From: Gelatiniphilus marinus
GTDB taxonomy: Bacteria > Bacteroidota > Bacteroidia > Flavobacteriales > Flavobacteriaceae
NCBI RefSeq assembly: GCF_042678305.1
Contig: NZ_JBHUDT010000007.1
Reading direction: 5' to 3' (one strand)
DNA: 64,000 nucleotides
Made by a program: the position numbers and the translations under genes. Numbering within the stretch: the first letter of the stretch is position 1; each line of letters opens with the position of its first letter. This document shows positions 27,914 to 36,793 of this stretch, piece after piece. Below the pieces are notes generated by a model. That model did no database searches, was not told the DNA's origin, and worked only from the letters and a program-made list of their open reading frames with translations.

Positions 27914-28843
27914 TTAAAAATTATCTGATGCTTTATAAGCTTCAATAACTGCTAATTCACCTTTTTTAGCCTGAATTGAATTTCCGTGCTCCATTCCTAA
28001 AATGCCTTTAAATCCTTTTGAATGAATGTGTTTGAATACATTTTTGTAATTTATCTCGCCTGTTGTGGGTTCGTTTCTGCCTGGGTTGTCGCCGATTTGA
28101 AAATAGGCAATTTCGTCCCAACAGCTATCAATATTTGGAATTAAATTTCCTTCTTGGATTTGTTGATGATAAATATCGAATAATATTTTACAAGATGGCG
28201 AATTTACAGCTTTACAAATTTGGTAAGCTTGTGGTGATTCTGTTAAAAACAACCCCGGATGGTCTCTAAAATTTAAAGGTTCTAAGACCATGGTTATTTT
28301 ATGAGGCTCTAAAATAGCCGAAGCTTGTTTTAGCGTTTCAATAACATGAGCGGTTTGGTAATCCATATTTTGACTTAAATCTACATGCCCCGGTACCACC
28401 GTCATCCATTTTGCATTAACCCGTTTTGCGACTTCAACAGATTCTTTTATATGATTTAAAAACTCCTGTCGTTTGTCTGGGTTTCCGCTTGCGAGGTTAG
28501 GCTCTTTCCAATAAATTTTATGTGCCACAAAAACGCCCATGGCCATATTTCTATCACGCATGGTTTTTGCCATTTTTTCTTGGATTTCAACAGTGCGATT
28601 TTTCATTCCGTTATCTTCAAATGCAGTAAAACCTTGGTCTGCCATAAAATTTAATTGGTCAATAGGATTATTTCCCGCATGGTTTTTAAACATGCCTAAA
28701 TGTGGTGCGTAATTTAATTTAAAACTATTCATGCTTTTTTTTGTTTTAGAATCTAAAATATTCATCGCATTAATTCCTGTAACACTAATTCCTAATAAAG
28801 ATGCTGTAGCCGTACTTTTTTTTATAAAAGATCTTCGTTTCAT
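27914..28843 (-). CDS. Sugar phosphate isomerase/epimerase-like TIM barrel (hydroxypyruvate isomerase type), exported
   Basis: A 309-residue protein with a leader MKRRSFIKKSTATASLLG, Tat-like though with adjacent Arg-Arg-Ser-Phe. The barrel has MVLEPLNFRDHPGLFLT (metal-binding Glu), CKILFDIYHQQIQEGNL and GILGMEHGNS, the pattern of the hydroxypyruvate isomerase/AP-endonuclease-2 fold. Metal-dependent keto-sugar isomerisation or epimerisation is likely. It lies between two Gfo/Idh/MocA genes in the operon, suggesting dehydrogenase and isomerase act on the same keto-sugar. Confidence 0.88.
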   Translation of the reverse strand: MKRRSFIKKSTATASLLGISVTGINAMNILDSKTKKSMNSFKLNYAPHLGMFKNHAGNNPIDQLNFMADQGFTAFEDNGMKNRTVEIQEKMAKTMRDRNMAMGVFVAHKIYWKEPNLASGNPDKRQEFLNHIKESVEVAKRVNAKWMTVVPGHVDLSQNMDYQTAHVIETLKQASAILEPHKITMVLEPLNFRDHPGLFLTESPQAYQICKAVNSPSCKILFDIYHQQIQEGNLIPNIDSCWDEIAYFQIGDNPGRNEPTTGEINYKNVFKHIHSKGFKGILGMEHGNSIQAKKGELAVIEAYKASDNF

Positions 28844-28911
28844 CTGTTTTATATTTGTTAAGTTTTAGAGACCATAGAATTTAATTTCTAAATGCCCATT
28901 ATGGGTTCATT

Positions 28912-30240
28912 TTACGAGAAATTGGTTTTTCCGGGAATTGGAATAGGATAATTTCCAAATTCGTCTGGAATTACAGGAGGCACAGAATCAAAAGTAAGTG
29001 CGTCTTCGTCTGGTACTAATTTATGTTCAAATGCCATGGCTTGATCCCACGTTATTTCTTTTCCCGAATAGGTTGCCATTCTTCCTAAAATAGCTGTCAT
29101 TGTACTTTTTGCACCATTTTCAGCGTCGCTAATAACTTCTCCATTTCGTATAGATTTAAACAAGCGATTAAGTTCTTGTTGATAGGGATTGATATCATTT
29201 TCGTTATTGTGATTATAGATGCTGGTTCCATCATATTTTTTTAATCTTGCAGAGCCGCCTCCATCTGTATAAGATGTTGCTAATGTACCCTGAAAATATT
29301 CATCTACTCGCGTTTTTGTTCCGGGTTGATGCCTGCATTGACTGGAAATAATAGCGCCATTTTCGTATTTAAACTCTACCACATGGTGATCAAAAATATG
29401 TCCGTGATCTTTTCCTTTTCTTACTTCTCTCCCTCCAGTTCCACTTGCTTTTATTGGGTATCCGCCAATAAACCAATTTGCCACATCTATATTATGAATG
29501 TGTTGCTCTAAAATATGGTCGCCGCAAATCCAATTAAAATAGTACCAATTTCTCATTTGGTACTCCATTTCTGTTTGAGCAGTTTCGCGGGGCCTTACCC
29601 AAACCCCTGCGCCATTCCAATATACTTGACCAGATACAATTTGGCCAATATCGCCTTTTTGAATACGATTATAGGTTTCCAAATAACTTGCCTGATAACG
29701 CCTTTGAAGACCAACCACTGCATTTAATTTTTTGGCTTTTGCAACTTTAGCGGCTTCTAATACTTTTTTAATTCCTGCAACATCTGTAGCAACAGGTTTT
29801 TCCATAAAAACATGTTTTCCTTGAGATACGGCATATTCAAAATGTTGCGGTCTAAAACCTGGAGGTGTGGTTAAAATAACAACATCGGCAGCGTCAATGG
29901 CTTTTTTATAAGATCCAAAACCTACAAATTTATGGGATGGTTTTACGTTGAGTTTCCCAGTTTGGAACATTTTTGATAGGCTGATATAGGCATTTTCCAA
30001 TCTATCTGAAAAAGCATCGGCCATAGCAACTAACTCTACATTTTGGTCTGCTCTTAAAGCTTGACTAACAGCACCGGTACCTCGTCCGCCACAACCCACA
30101 ACAGCTAATTTTAATTTTTTAGCATTATTAAATATTGGACTTGCTGTGAGTAATGAAGGTGTAAGTATAAGTCCTCCCGCTGCTAAAGACGAGCCTTTTA
30201 CAAAGTTTCGCCTTGATAAATTGTTCTTTTTTTGGTGCAT
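28912..30240 (-). CDS. Gfo/Idh/MocA family oxidoreductase, exported
   Basis: The start at 30240 (MHQKKNNLSRRNFVKG) gives a Tat-type leader (SRRNFVKGSSLAAGG); the ATG at 30291 lies inside the upstream gene. 442 residues. LKLAVVGCGGRGTGAVSQ is the nucleotide-binding loop and KHVFMEKPVATD holds the conserved EKP motif. NAVVGLQRRYQASYLE and DHILEQHIHNIDVANW are seen in the extended bacterial group. The likely role is NAD(P)-dependent redox on a sugar in the periplasm. Gap to the SUMF1 gene is 14 nt and to the isomerase 68 nt. Confidence 0.9.
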   Translation of the reverse strand: MHQKKNNLSRRNFVKGSSLAAGGLILTPSLLTASPIFNNAKKLKLAVVGCGGRGTGAVSQALRADQNVELVAMADAFSDRLENAYISLSKMFQTGKLNVKPSHKFVGFGSYKKAIDAADVVILTTPPGFRPQHFEYAVSQGKHVFMEKPVATDVAGIKKVLEAAKVAKAKKLNAVVGLQRRYQASYLETYNRIQKGDIGQIVSGQVYWNGAGVWVRPRETAQTEMEYQMRNWYYFNWICGDHILEQHIHNIDVANWFIGGYPIKASGTGGREVRKGKDHGHIFDHHVVEFKYENGAIISSQCRHQPGTKTRVDEYFQGTLATSYTDGGGSARLKKYDGTSIYNHNNENDINPYQQELNRLFKSIRNGEVISDAENGAKSTMTAILGRMATYSGKEITWDQAMAFEHKLVPDEDALTFDSVPPVIPDEFGNYPIPIPGKTNFS

Positions 30241-30254
30241 GGTCTTATGTCTTT

Positions 30255-31223
30255 TTAGTTTAGCCCGTAATCTTCTATGGCGTTTAGCCAATATGTTTTT
30301 ATTTCTTCTTTTGAGGGTTGGATTTTTGGTCGTACCACACGAAAACCAACAAATGGCGCATTAGTATGCCACCAATTGCTTTTTGGAATTTGTGGATCTC
30401 TTCTTTTCCATTTTGGTTTAGATTGACCTCTTGCGGTACAACATAATTTGTCTTTGGTGTCTTTCCAAGAGCCTCCCCGAACCACTCTTGGGTATAGATT
30501 GGTTGGTTTATTCCAAGGATTTACTTTTGGTGAGGATTTATAAAAATCTGCATCATATTGATCCATAACCCATTCTGAAACGTTGCCCAATAAATCGTGA
30601 ATACCTAAAGAATTTGCTGTTTTCAATCCGGTTTTTTTATATTTACCATTGGTGTTTTCGTTAAACCAAGCTACATTTTTAAGATTTGAATCTTCGTCAG
30701 TTTTTCCTTTTTTGCAAACGTATTCCCATTCGGCTTCTGTTGGCAACCTGTAAAACACACCCGTTTTTGATGTTAGCCATTTGCAATACATAATGGCCGC
30801 ATATTGTGTCATGTTTACAGCAGGATGGGTTTCTTTTCCCATGTTAAAACTCATATCAACATACGGCGGTGTTGCTCCAGAAACGGCATCAATTCCTAAG
30901 TCAGTTAATTTGTTTTTATCTATAAATTGTTCGGGGCCAAATTCACCAAATACGAAAGCATCATATTGTTCCCAAGTAATTTCGTATTTACCCATCCAGA
31001 AATCACCAACTTCCACTTCGTGTTTTGGTTTTTCATCATCTTTACGAGTGGTATCATTTGTATTTGCTCCCATTAAAAACAATCCTCCTTTTACGGCTAT
31101 CATTTCAATGGTTGTTTGTTCGTCTTTTAAATTTTGAGAATAATCTTTAAACTCTTGAGCACAAAGAGTTCCTATTTTAATGATACCTATAAAAGTAAAT
31201 ACTAAATTTAAGCTGTTTTTCAT
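30255..31223 (-). CDS. SUMF1/formylglycine-generating-enzyme-fold protein without the FGE cysteine pair
   Basis: A 322-residue secreted protein (signal peptide ending TLCAQ) with the SUMF1 fold: MIAVKGGLFLMGANTND, FWMGKYEITWEQYDAF, YCKWLTSKTGVFYRLPTEAEWEYV, GNVSEWVMDQYDADFY, RVVRGGSWKD and FVGFRVVRP. True FGE carries two cysteines five apart just after the GGS motif; here that place reads WKDTKDKLCCTARG, with no cysteine at the first site. I therefore do not call it a sulfatase-maturing enzyme despite the nearby sulfatases. It overlaps the DUF1080 gene by 4 nt. Role unknown; sugar binding or a scaffold is possible. Confidence 0.87.
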   Translation of the reverse strand: MKNSLNLVFTFIGIIKIGTLCAQEFKDYSQNLKDEQTTIEMIAVKGGLFLMGANTNDTTRKDDEKPKHEVEVGDFWMGKYEITWEQYDAFVFGEFGPEQFIDKNKLTDLGIDAVSGATPPYVDMSFNMGKETHPAVNMTQYAAIMYCKWLTSKTGVFYRLPTEAEWEYVCKKGKTDEDSNLKNVAWFNENTNGKYKKTGLKTANSLGIHDLLGNVSEWVMDQYDADFYKSSPKVNPWNKPTNLYPRVVRGGSWKDTKDKLCCTARGQSKPKWKRRDPQIPKSNWWHTNAPFVGFRVVRPKIQPSKEEIKTYWLNAIEDYGLN

Positions 31224-32026
31224 TGTTGCAATTCCAGAATCTCTATATTTTTAAATTCAACAGGATGACTTTCGCTTTGTAAAGAAATAAAGCCTTTTTT
31301 TAGAGGTGTTCCCGCTTTGTTTTTCCAAAAGTCTTCATTGTAATCTACTGCGCCACCAATTTGAGGTTTAGTATAAGTGAGAACATTTTCGCCATTAATA
31401 AAATGCTTGATAATAGAGTCGTTTCTAACTTCAATTTCAAGATTAACCCACTGGTTGCCGTTAAAGGTTTTTGATGAGGAATTGACACAATGCGGCGTGA
31501 ATAATTCACCGTTCATCTCAACATGAGTACCCGGTGTGCACAAATTTCCGGTTGGTCGTTCGCCAGTATCCAAGCCTCCTAAAAGCTGCACCTCGATAGA
31601 TACTGGAAAATCTTGGTTCAAGCCAATGTTTTTTGGGTCTTCGCAATGAATCATAACCCCGCTGTTTCGTGTTGCCCAACCAGCTCCGTCTTTTAATTGA
31701 TTGCCAGTAAAACGGTATTGCATTCTAAATTTATAATTTGAAAATGCTTTATTGTAATAAATGTGGCCGAAAGCGTTGTTGAAGGAATCATATTCTTTGT
31801 AGTTTACTTTTAAAACTTCATTTTCAACAATAAAAGTGTTTTTGTGATTTTCTCCTAAAGGATGTCCTTTAATTTTAATGGTCCAATTGTTTAAATCTTT
31901 ACCATTGAATAATTTAACCCAGTTTTCTTTTTCGGTAAATTCAGTTTTTTTCTTTTCATCGTTTTTGCAATTGAATAAAAGGGCAATGCAAAAGAATACT
32001 GCTAAAAGATTGAATGTTTTTTTCAT
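31220..32026 (-). CDS. DUF1080 (3-keto-disaccharide hydrolase family) lipoprotein
   Basis: A 268-residue lipoprotein (lipobox LLFNCKN). Single DUF1080 domain: WVKLFNGKDLNNWTIKIKG, YRFTGNQLKDGAGWATRNSGVMIHC, EVQLLGGL, FISLQSESHPVEFKNIEI. One of three DUF1080 proteins in this island. The family is linked with breaking the glycosidic bond after C3 oxidation; the GMC dehydrogenase genes directly upstream (13 nt to the subunit-3 gene) support that reading. Confidence 0.88.
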   Translation of the reverse strand: MKKTFNLLAVFFCIALLFNCKNDEKKKTEFTEKENWVKLFNGKDLNNWTIKIKGHPLGENHKNTFIVENEVLKVNYKEYDSFNNAFGHIYYNKAFSNYKFRMQYRFTGNQLKDGAGWATRNSGVMIHCEDPKNIGLNQDFPVSIEVQLLGGLDTGERPTGNLCTPGTHVEMNGELFTPHCVNSSSKTFNGNQWVNLEIEVRNDSIIKHFINGENVLTYTKPQIGGAVDYNEDFWKNKAGTPLKKGFISLQSESHPVEFKNIEILELQQ

Positions 32027-32039
32027 AAGTTTTTGTTTT

Positions 32040-32654
32040 TTAAAGCGACCATGCTTTACCTCCTGTAGCTTCGTTTAAAGGAATACAGCCTTTTTGAATT
32101 CCTGGAACGGGATCGTAGGCTAGCACGTTTTCGCCAATTTGTTCGCTGGTTTTAAATGCCCAAATTGCAAAATTTCTTAAATTGTCCAGAGCCTGAAAAA
32201 TCAGGGCGTCTTCATTTTTTTGGTCTTTTTCATCATTATATGCTTTGTAAGCTAATTGTTGCTTTTTGTTGGTTTTTAGATATTTGGACAGTAGAGCGTC
32301 GTAATCTTCAGTTTTTAAATCATTCACACTTTTTTCGGTGATTGGTAAAGCTTCCATTATAGCATTTATATCTTTTTTATATCTTTTTTGTCTTTTTTCA
32401 GTGTATGTTTTAGAAATATATAAATCTAAAAACTCGGGGACGTTAAGGTCCAGTGCTCCGGGCACATCTTGTGTTTTGGGCAAAATGAGGTCGATTATAT
32501 TTTTTACAACCAAGCCTTCATCCAACGTAAAAAAGTTTGGCACCCATAGTTTGGCTTCGGTTTTGCAACTTTGCAGCATGCTAACAATAGTTGGCGTTGC
32601 TAGGGTATAGCCAATAGATAATCCCAGTCTTTTTAAAGCATGTCTTCTGTTCAT
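32040..32654 (-). CDS. Gluconate 2-dehydrogenase subunit 3-like protein
   Basis: A 204-residue protein with a leader MNRRHALKRLGLSIG followed by a hydrophobic stretch, Tat-like. FFTLDEGLVVKNIIDLILPKT and VPEFLDLYIS fit the gluconate_2-dh3 family, the small subunit that carries the GMC flavoprotein through the Tat route. It follows the GMC gene after 5 nt, so the two are certainly partners. The small subunit has no cofactor of its own; electrons probably pass to a cytochrome c such as the one encoded at 20308-22254 (inference). Confidence 0.88.
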   Translation of the reverse strand: MNRRHALKRLGLSIGYTLATPTIVSMLQSCKTEAKLWVPNFFTLDEGLVVKNIIDLILPKTQDVPGALDLNVPEFLDLYISKTYTEKRQKRYKKDINAIMEALPITEKSVNDLKTEDYDALLSKYLKTNKKQQLAYKAYNDEKDQKNEDALIFQALDNLRNFAIWAFKTSEQIGENVLAYDPVPGIQKGCIPLNEATGGKAWSL

Positions 32655-32659
32655 GGTTT

Positions 32660-34366
32660 TTAGCTTTTATTTTTTTTGAATTGTTTTACGGCATGATTTG
32701 CGGCCCGTGCCGTTAAGGCCATATAGGTTAACGATGGGTTTTGGCAGCCCGAAGATGTCATGCAAGCCCCATCGGTAACATAAACGTTGGGTACGGTGTG
32801 GATTTGATTGTGTTTATTTAAAACCGATGTTTTTGGGTCTCTGCCCATGCGAGCGGTTCCCATTTCATGAATTCCAATGCCTGGGGCAGCTATGTGGTTA
32901 CGGGTTTTAATGTCTTTGAATCCTGCGTTTTTAAGCATTTCAACAGCTTGTTGTATCATATCTTCCCGCATTTTCAATTCGTTCTCTTTCCATTCGGCAT
33001 CAAAGGTTACTGTGGGCAGCCCCCATGCATCGAGTTTATGGTAGTCTAAACTCATTTTGTTATCGTGGTAGGGTAAGCATTCGCCAAAACCGCCCAATCC
33101 CATACGCCAGCCACCGGGTTCCAATATTTTTTCTTTTAGCTCTGCGCCATAAGCCAATTCTGCAATATGGTCTGAGATGTCCCCTCTGCCGGCACCGCCT
33201 TGATAGCCATACCCTCTAACAAATTCCTTTTTCTCGGTGGCTTTTGTGCCTAGGTTTCTAAATCGCGGAATGTAAATACCGTTTGGGCGGCGGCCTTTGT
33301 AATAATTGTCTTTAAATCCGTCTATAACCCCTGAAGCTCCAGCGCCTAAGTGGTGATCCATAATATTGTGCCCCAATTCGCCCGAGTCGTTGCCCAAACC
33401 GTTTGGAAATCGCTTGGATTTAGATTGCATGAGTATGGCCGCAGAAGCTACCGTTGAGGCACAGCAAAAAATAATTTCAGCGTTGAATACGAGACTTTCT
33501 TTGGTTTCAGCATCAATCACTTTTACTCCCGTTGCTTTTTTTAAGTTATCGTTGTAAATAATTTCATGTACAATAGAGTGTGGTCTCATGGTCATATTAC
33601 CGGTGCGTTCGGCAGCAGGTAAGGTGGATGAGTTGCTGCTAAAATAAGCACCAAAAGGGCAGCCTCTAATACATCGGTTTCGGTAAAAGCATTTGTTTCT
33701 GCCTTCACGACTTTTATCGCCCGTAATATGTGCTGTCCGACCAATGGTTAATACTCGATCTGAATAGTTTTCAGAGAGTTTTTCCTTTAAATGTGCTTCA
33801 ACACAGTTTAATTCCATGGGCGGTTCAAAAACGCCATCGGGTAGTTGGGGTAATCCTAATTTTTCGCCACTTACCCCAATGTATTCTTCAACTTTATCGT
33901 ACCATGGGGCAAGATCTTTATATCGAATAGGCCAATCTACACCGTGGCCATCTTTTTTATTGGCTTCAAAGTCTAAATCACTTAAGCGGTAGCTTTGTCT
34001 TCCCCACATAATGGAGCGTCCGCCAACATGGTAACCGCGCATCCAGTCAAAGCGTTTGGTTTCGTTATAGGGATGTTTTAAATCGTTTACAAACCAATGC
34101 CTGCTGTGTTCTGCGGTAGTATATCCTGTACGGCTTTGTTTTAGTTGTTTGTTTTTGTCTATTAATGCGGGTGTTCCCCTGAGCTCAAAATCCCAAGGGT
34201 CCAGATTTGCCGTTGGGTAATCTTCAATATGCTTAACCATTCTACCGCGTTCCAGAACCAATGTCTTTAGGCCTTTTTCACAAAGCTCTTTAGCGGCCCA
34301 TCCGCCACTGATTCCTGTTCCTATAACTATGGCGTCATAGGTATTTGGGTTTATTGTTTCTTTCAT
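32660..34366 (-). CDS. GMC-family FAD-dependent dehydrogenase, large subunit (glycoside 3-dehydrogenase-like)
   Basis: A 568-residue flavoprotein. YDAIVIGTGISGGWAAKEL is the FAD-binding GxGxxG segment; GGRSIMWGRQSYR and RCIRGCPFGAYFSSN are typical of the gluconate/fructose/glucoside dehydrogenase branch. The C-terminus has IHEMGTARMGRDP and VTDGACMTSSGCQNPSLTYM with the catalytic His/Asn region. No export signal of its own, as expected if it rides on the small subunit. It resembles LacA-type glucoside 3-dehydrogenases, but gluconate or sorbitol dehydrogenase activity cannot be excluded. First gene of the 10-gene minus-strand operon. Confidence 0.92.
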   Translation of the reverse strand: MKETINPNTYDAIVIGTGISGGWAAKELCEKGLKTLVLERGRMVKHIEDYPTANLDPWDFELRGTPALIDKNKQLKQSRTGYTTAEHSRHWFVNDLKHPYNETKRFDWMRGYHVGGRSIMWGRQSYRLSDLDFEANKKDGHGVDWPIRYKDLAPWYDKVEEYIGVSGEKLGLPQLPDGVFEPPMELNCVEAHLKEKLSENYSDRVLTIGRTAHITGDKSREGRNKCFYRNRCIRGCPFGAYFSSNSSTLPAAERTGNMTMRPHSIVHEIIYNDNLKKATGVKVIDAETKESLVFNAEIIFCCASTVASAAILMQSKSKRFPNGLGNDSGELGHNIMDHHLGAGASGVIDGFKDNYYKGRRPNGIYIPRFRNLGTKATEKKEFVRGYGYQGGAGRGDISDHIAELAYGAELKEKILEPGGWRMGLGGFGECLPYHDNKMSLDYHKLDAWGLPTVTFDAEWKENELKMREDMIQQAVEMLKNAGFKDIKTRNHIAAPGIGIHEMGTARMGRDPKTSVLNKHNQIHTVPNVYVTDGACMTSSGCQNPSLTYMALTARAANHAVKQFKKNKS

Positions 34367-34572
34367 TAAAAACTGTTTTTGGAGAATTTTTAAAACAACT
34401 GTAAATTTTCGGATAAGTTAATAATCATAACAATTAAAATAAAGAAAATGGCAATTAAATTCTTAAATACATGGGAAATTAATTATTTTGCACTATTAAA
34501 TGTTGAAAGTTTTAATACCAATCCGATAAAATCGATATAAATATTGTCGATTAATTAAATAACTATCCCACC
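34367..34572. promoter_or_regulatory. Divergent promoter region with AATCGA-N11-TCGATT inverted repeat
   Basis: 206 bp between the two divergent sugar operons must hold both promoters. The only clear symmetric element is AATCGA at 34530-34535 with TCGATT at 34547-34552, 11 nt apart. It sits 20 bp before the plus-strand start and could be an operator for a dimeric regulator. No perfect TAnnTTTG box is seen on either strand; TTATTTTG around 34480-34492 is one mismatch off. Confidence 0.5.
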
Positions 34573-35535
34573 ATGGAAATTAAACCGCTAATTAAAAATA
34601 CTCCTAAACTAATTATCGTACTGTTTGTACTTTTTTTTTCATCTTGTAAAAAGCCCAAAGAGCAAACGGTTTTAAGTGTTACCGAAACAATTGAGCAGCC
34701 TATGTTTTTTAAAATATCTTTAGCCCAATGGTCTTTGCATAAAAAAATTGGAAGCGGTAAAATGAGCCCGTTTGATTTTGCAAAAGAAGCCAATGCTATG
34801 GGTTTTGAAGCTATTGAATATGTTAGTGGCCTTTACAATAAAGAGGTTAAAGCATTGGGTATGGATGCCGTTGTTGAAAAGCTGGAAGCCGAAAGCAAAA
34901 CCTACGGCATTAAAAATTTGCTAATCATGGTTGATGGTGAAGGTAATTTGGCAAGTAGCGACGAAAAGAAATTAAACGCCGCGGTAGAAAACCACAAAAA
35001 ATGGGTAGATGCCGCAAAGGCCTTGGGCTGCCATTCCATTAGGGTAAATGCCCATGGCGAAGGGACTTACAATCAGGTTTTGGATCAAGCCGTTGTTGGT
35101 TTAACAAAATTATCTGAATACGCCGCAACACAGGGCATTAATATTTTAGTTGAAAATCATGGTGGCTACACCTCCAACGGCAAATGGCTTGCAACCGTTA
35201 TGCAAAAGGTAAATATGCCCAACTGCGGTACTTTGCCCGATTTTGGTAATTTTTGCATTAAACGCAAAAGCAATGGATGCGAAGAAGAATACGATAAATA
35301 CAAGGGCGTGAAAGAATTGATGCCCTATGCAAAAGCGGTAAGCGCAAAATCGTATAATTTTGATGATAAAGGAAACGATACTGCAATAGATTATAAAAGA
35401 ATGTTGCAAATCGTTAAAAATGCAGGCTATACCGGATACATAGGCGTTGAGTACGAAGGTAATGTCTTACCTGAAGAGAAAGGTATATTGGCCACTAAAA
35501 ACCTTCTTGTAAAAGCTTCAAAACAAATTAAATAA
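34573..35535 (+). CDS. Sugar phosphate isomerase/epimerase-like lipoprotein
   Basis: A 320-residue lipoprotein (FFSSCKKPK lipobox). TIM-barrel isomerase motifs: ISLAQWSLHKKI, EAIEYVSGLY, GINILVENHGG, NCGTLPDFGNF and GYIGVEYEGN with conserved metal-binding Glu/Asp positions. A periplasmic or surface isomerase fits the largely extracytoplasmic nature of this pathway. First gene of the plus-strand operon and divergent from the GMC operon; 20 nt before the MFS gene. Confidence 0.88.
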   Translation: MEIKPLIKNTPKLIIVLFVLFFSSCKKPKEQTVLSVTETIEQPMFFKISLAQWSLHKKIGSGKMSPFDFAKEANAMGFEAIEYVSGLYNKEVKALGMDAVVEKLEAESKTYGIKNLLIMVDGEGNLASSDEKKLNAAVENHKKWVDAAKALGCHSIRVNAHGEGTYNQVLDQAVVGLTKLSEYAATQGINILVENHGGYTSNGKWLATVMQKVNMPNCGTLPDFGNFCIKRKSNGCEEEYDKYKGVKELMPYAKAVSAKSYNFDDKGNDTAIDYKRMLQIVKNAGYTGYIGVEYEGNVLPEEKGILATKNLLVKASKQIK

Positions 35536-35555
35536 AAACATTTTACGCCATTTAT

Positions 35556-36785
35556 ATGAAAGCTAAAACTCAATTTCAATTATCATTTATGATGTTTCTC
35601 GAATTTTTTATTTGGGGCGGATGGTTTGTAACCCTAGGCGCTTTTTTAGGAAACAACTTAAATGCTTCGGGAGCAGAGACAGCTATGGCGTTTTCTACAC
35701 AATCTTGGGGCGCCATTATCGCGCCTTTTGTTATAGGTTTAATTGCAGACCGTTTTTTTAATGCTGAAAAAATCTTGGGCGTATTACATTTAATAGGTGC
35801 TTTTTTAATGTATCAAATGGCCCAAGTAACAGAATTTGCTGTGTTTTACCCTTATGTTTTGGGCTATATGATTGCTTATATGCCAACTTTGGCATTGGTA
35901 AATTCGGTATCTTTTAATCAAATGAACAATCCTGCAAAACAATTCCCCTTAATACGTGTTTTTGGTACCATAGGATGGATTTTGGCCGGTTGGATTATAA
36001 GCCTTGTTTTTAAATGGGATTCTATAGAAAACATAGGTCAAGGCATGCTATCCAACACCTTTACAATGGTTGCTATCGCATCGGCGATATTGGGCGTGTT
36101 TAGCTTTACATTGCCAAAAACACCACCTAAAATAAAAAAAGGCGAAAAAGTTACCCTGTCGGATATTTTAGGGCTCGATGCCTTAAAATTATTAAAGGAC
36201 AGAAATTTTCTGTTGTTCTTTATCTCGTCTGTTTTAATATGTATTCCGTTGGCATTTTACTATCAGAATATCAGTCTTTTTCTAACTGAAAATAACGTAG
36301 AAAATTCAACTACTTGGGCTACAATGGGGCAAATGTCCGAAGTGCTGTTTATGCTTTTATTGCCGTTTTTCTTTAAAAAATACGGCTTTAAAAAAACCAT
36401 ATTGGTTGGCATGTTGGCTTGGGGAATACGCTACATTTTATTCGCTTTTGGCGATGCTGGCAATTTGTTTTTTATGCTTATAGCAGGCATTGCATTGCAT
36501 GGTATATGTTACGATTTCTTTTTTGTGTCGGGCCAGATTTATACAGATACCAAAGCTGGCGAGAAAGTTAAAAGTGCCGCGCAAGGCTTAATAACATTGG
36601 CTACTTACGGCGTTGGTATGTTAATTGGTTTTTGGGTAGCAGGACAAATAGTGGATAAAAACGTAATTAGCGATGGGGTACATAGTTGGCAAGACATTTG
36701 GTTGTTCCCGGCGTTTTTTGCTTTTGGCGTATTCGTGCTGTTTGCTGTGTTTTTTAAGAATGAAAAAGTAGAGTACAAATCATAA
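35556..36785 (+). CDS. MFS transporter, nucleoside:H+ symporter (NupG) family
   Basis: A 409-residue membrane protein with 12 predicted helices. FFIWGGWFVTLGAFLG, STQSWGAIIAPFVIGLIADRFF and the RVFGTIGWILAGW loop are the NupG/XapB-type signature. In Bacteroidota and Planctomycetes such proteins often sit beside Gfo/Idh/MocA and isomerase genes. Here it more likely takes up the sugar product than a nucleoside, an inference from context. It is the only evident inner-membrane sugar importer in the oxidative island. Confidence 0.9.
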   Translation: MKAKTQFQLSFMMFLEFFIWGGWFVTLGAFLGNNLNASGAETAMAFSTQSWGAIIAPFVIGLIADRFFNAEKILGVLHLIGAFLMYQMAQVTEFAVFYPYVLGYMIAYMPTLALVNSVSFNQMNNPAKQFPLIRVFGTIGWILAGWIISLVFKWDSIENIGQGMLSNTFTMVAIASAILGVFSFTLPKTPPKIKKGEKVTLSDILGLDALKLLKDRNFLLFFISSVLICIPLAFYYQNISLFLTENNVENSTTWATMGQMSEVLFMLLLPFFFKKYGFKKTILVGMLAWGIRYILFAFGDAGNLFFMLIAGIALHGICYDFFFVSGQIYTDTKAGEKVKSAAQGLITLATYGVGMLIGFWVAGQIVDKNVISDGVHSWQDIWLFPAFFAFGVFVLFAVFFKNEKVEYKS

Positions 36786-36793
36786 ATTAAATC

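Noticed and set aside
30255..31223. Annotation as formylglycine-generating enzyme
   Set aside because: The SUMF1 fold is present but the active-site cysteine pair is missing.
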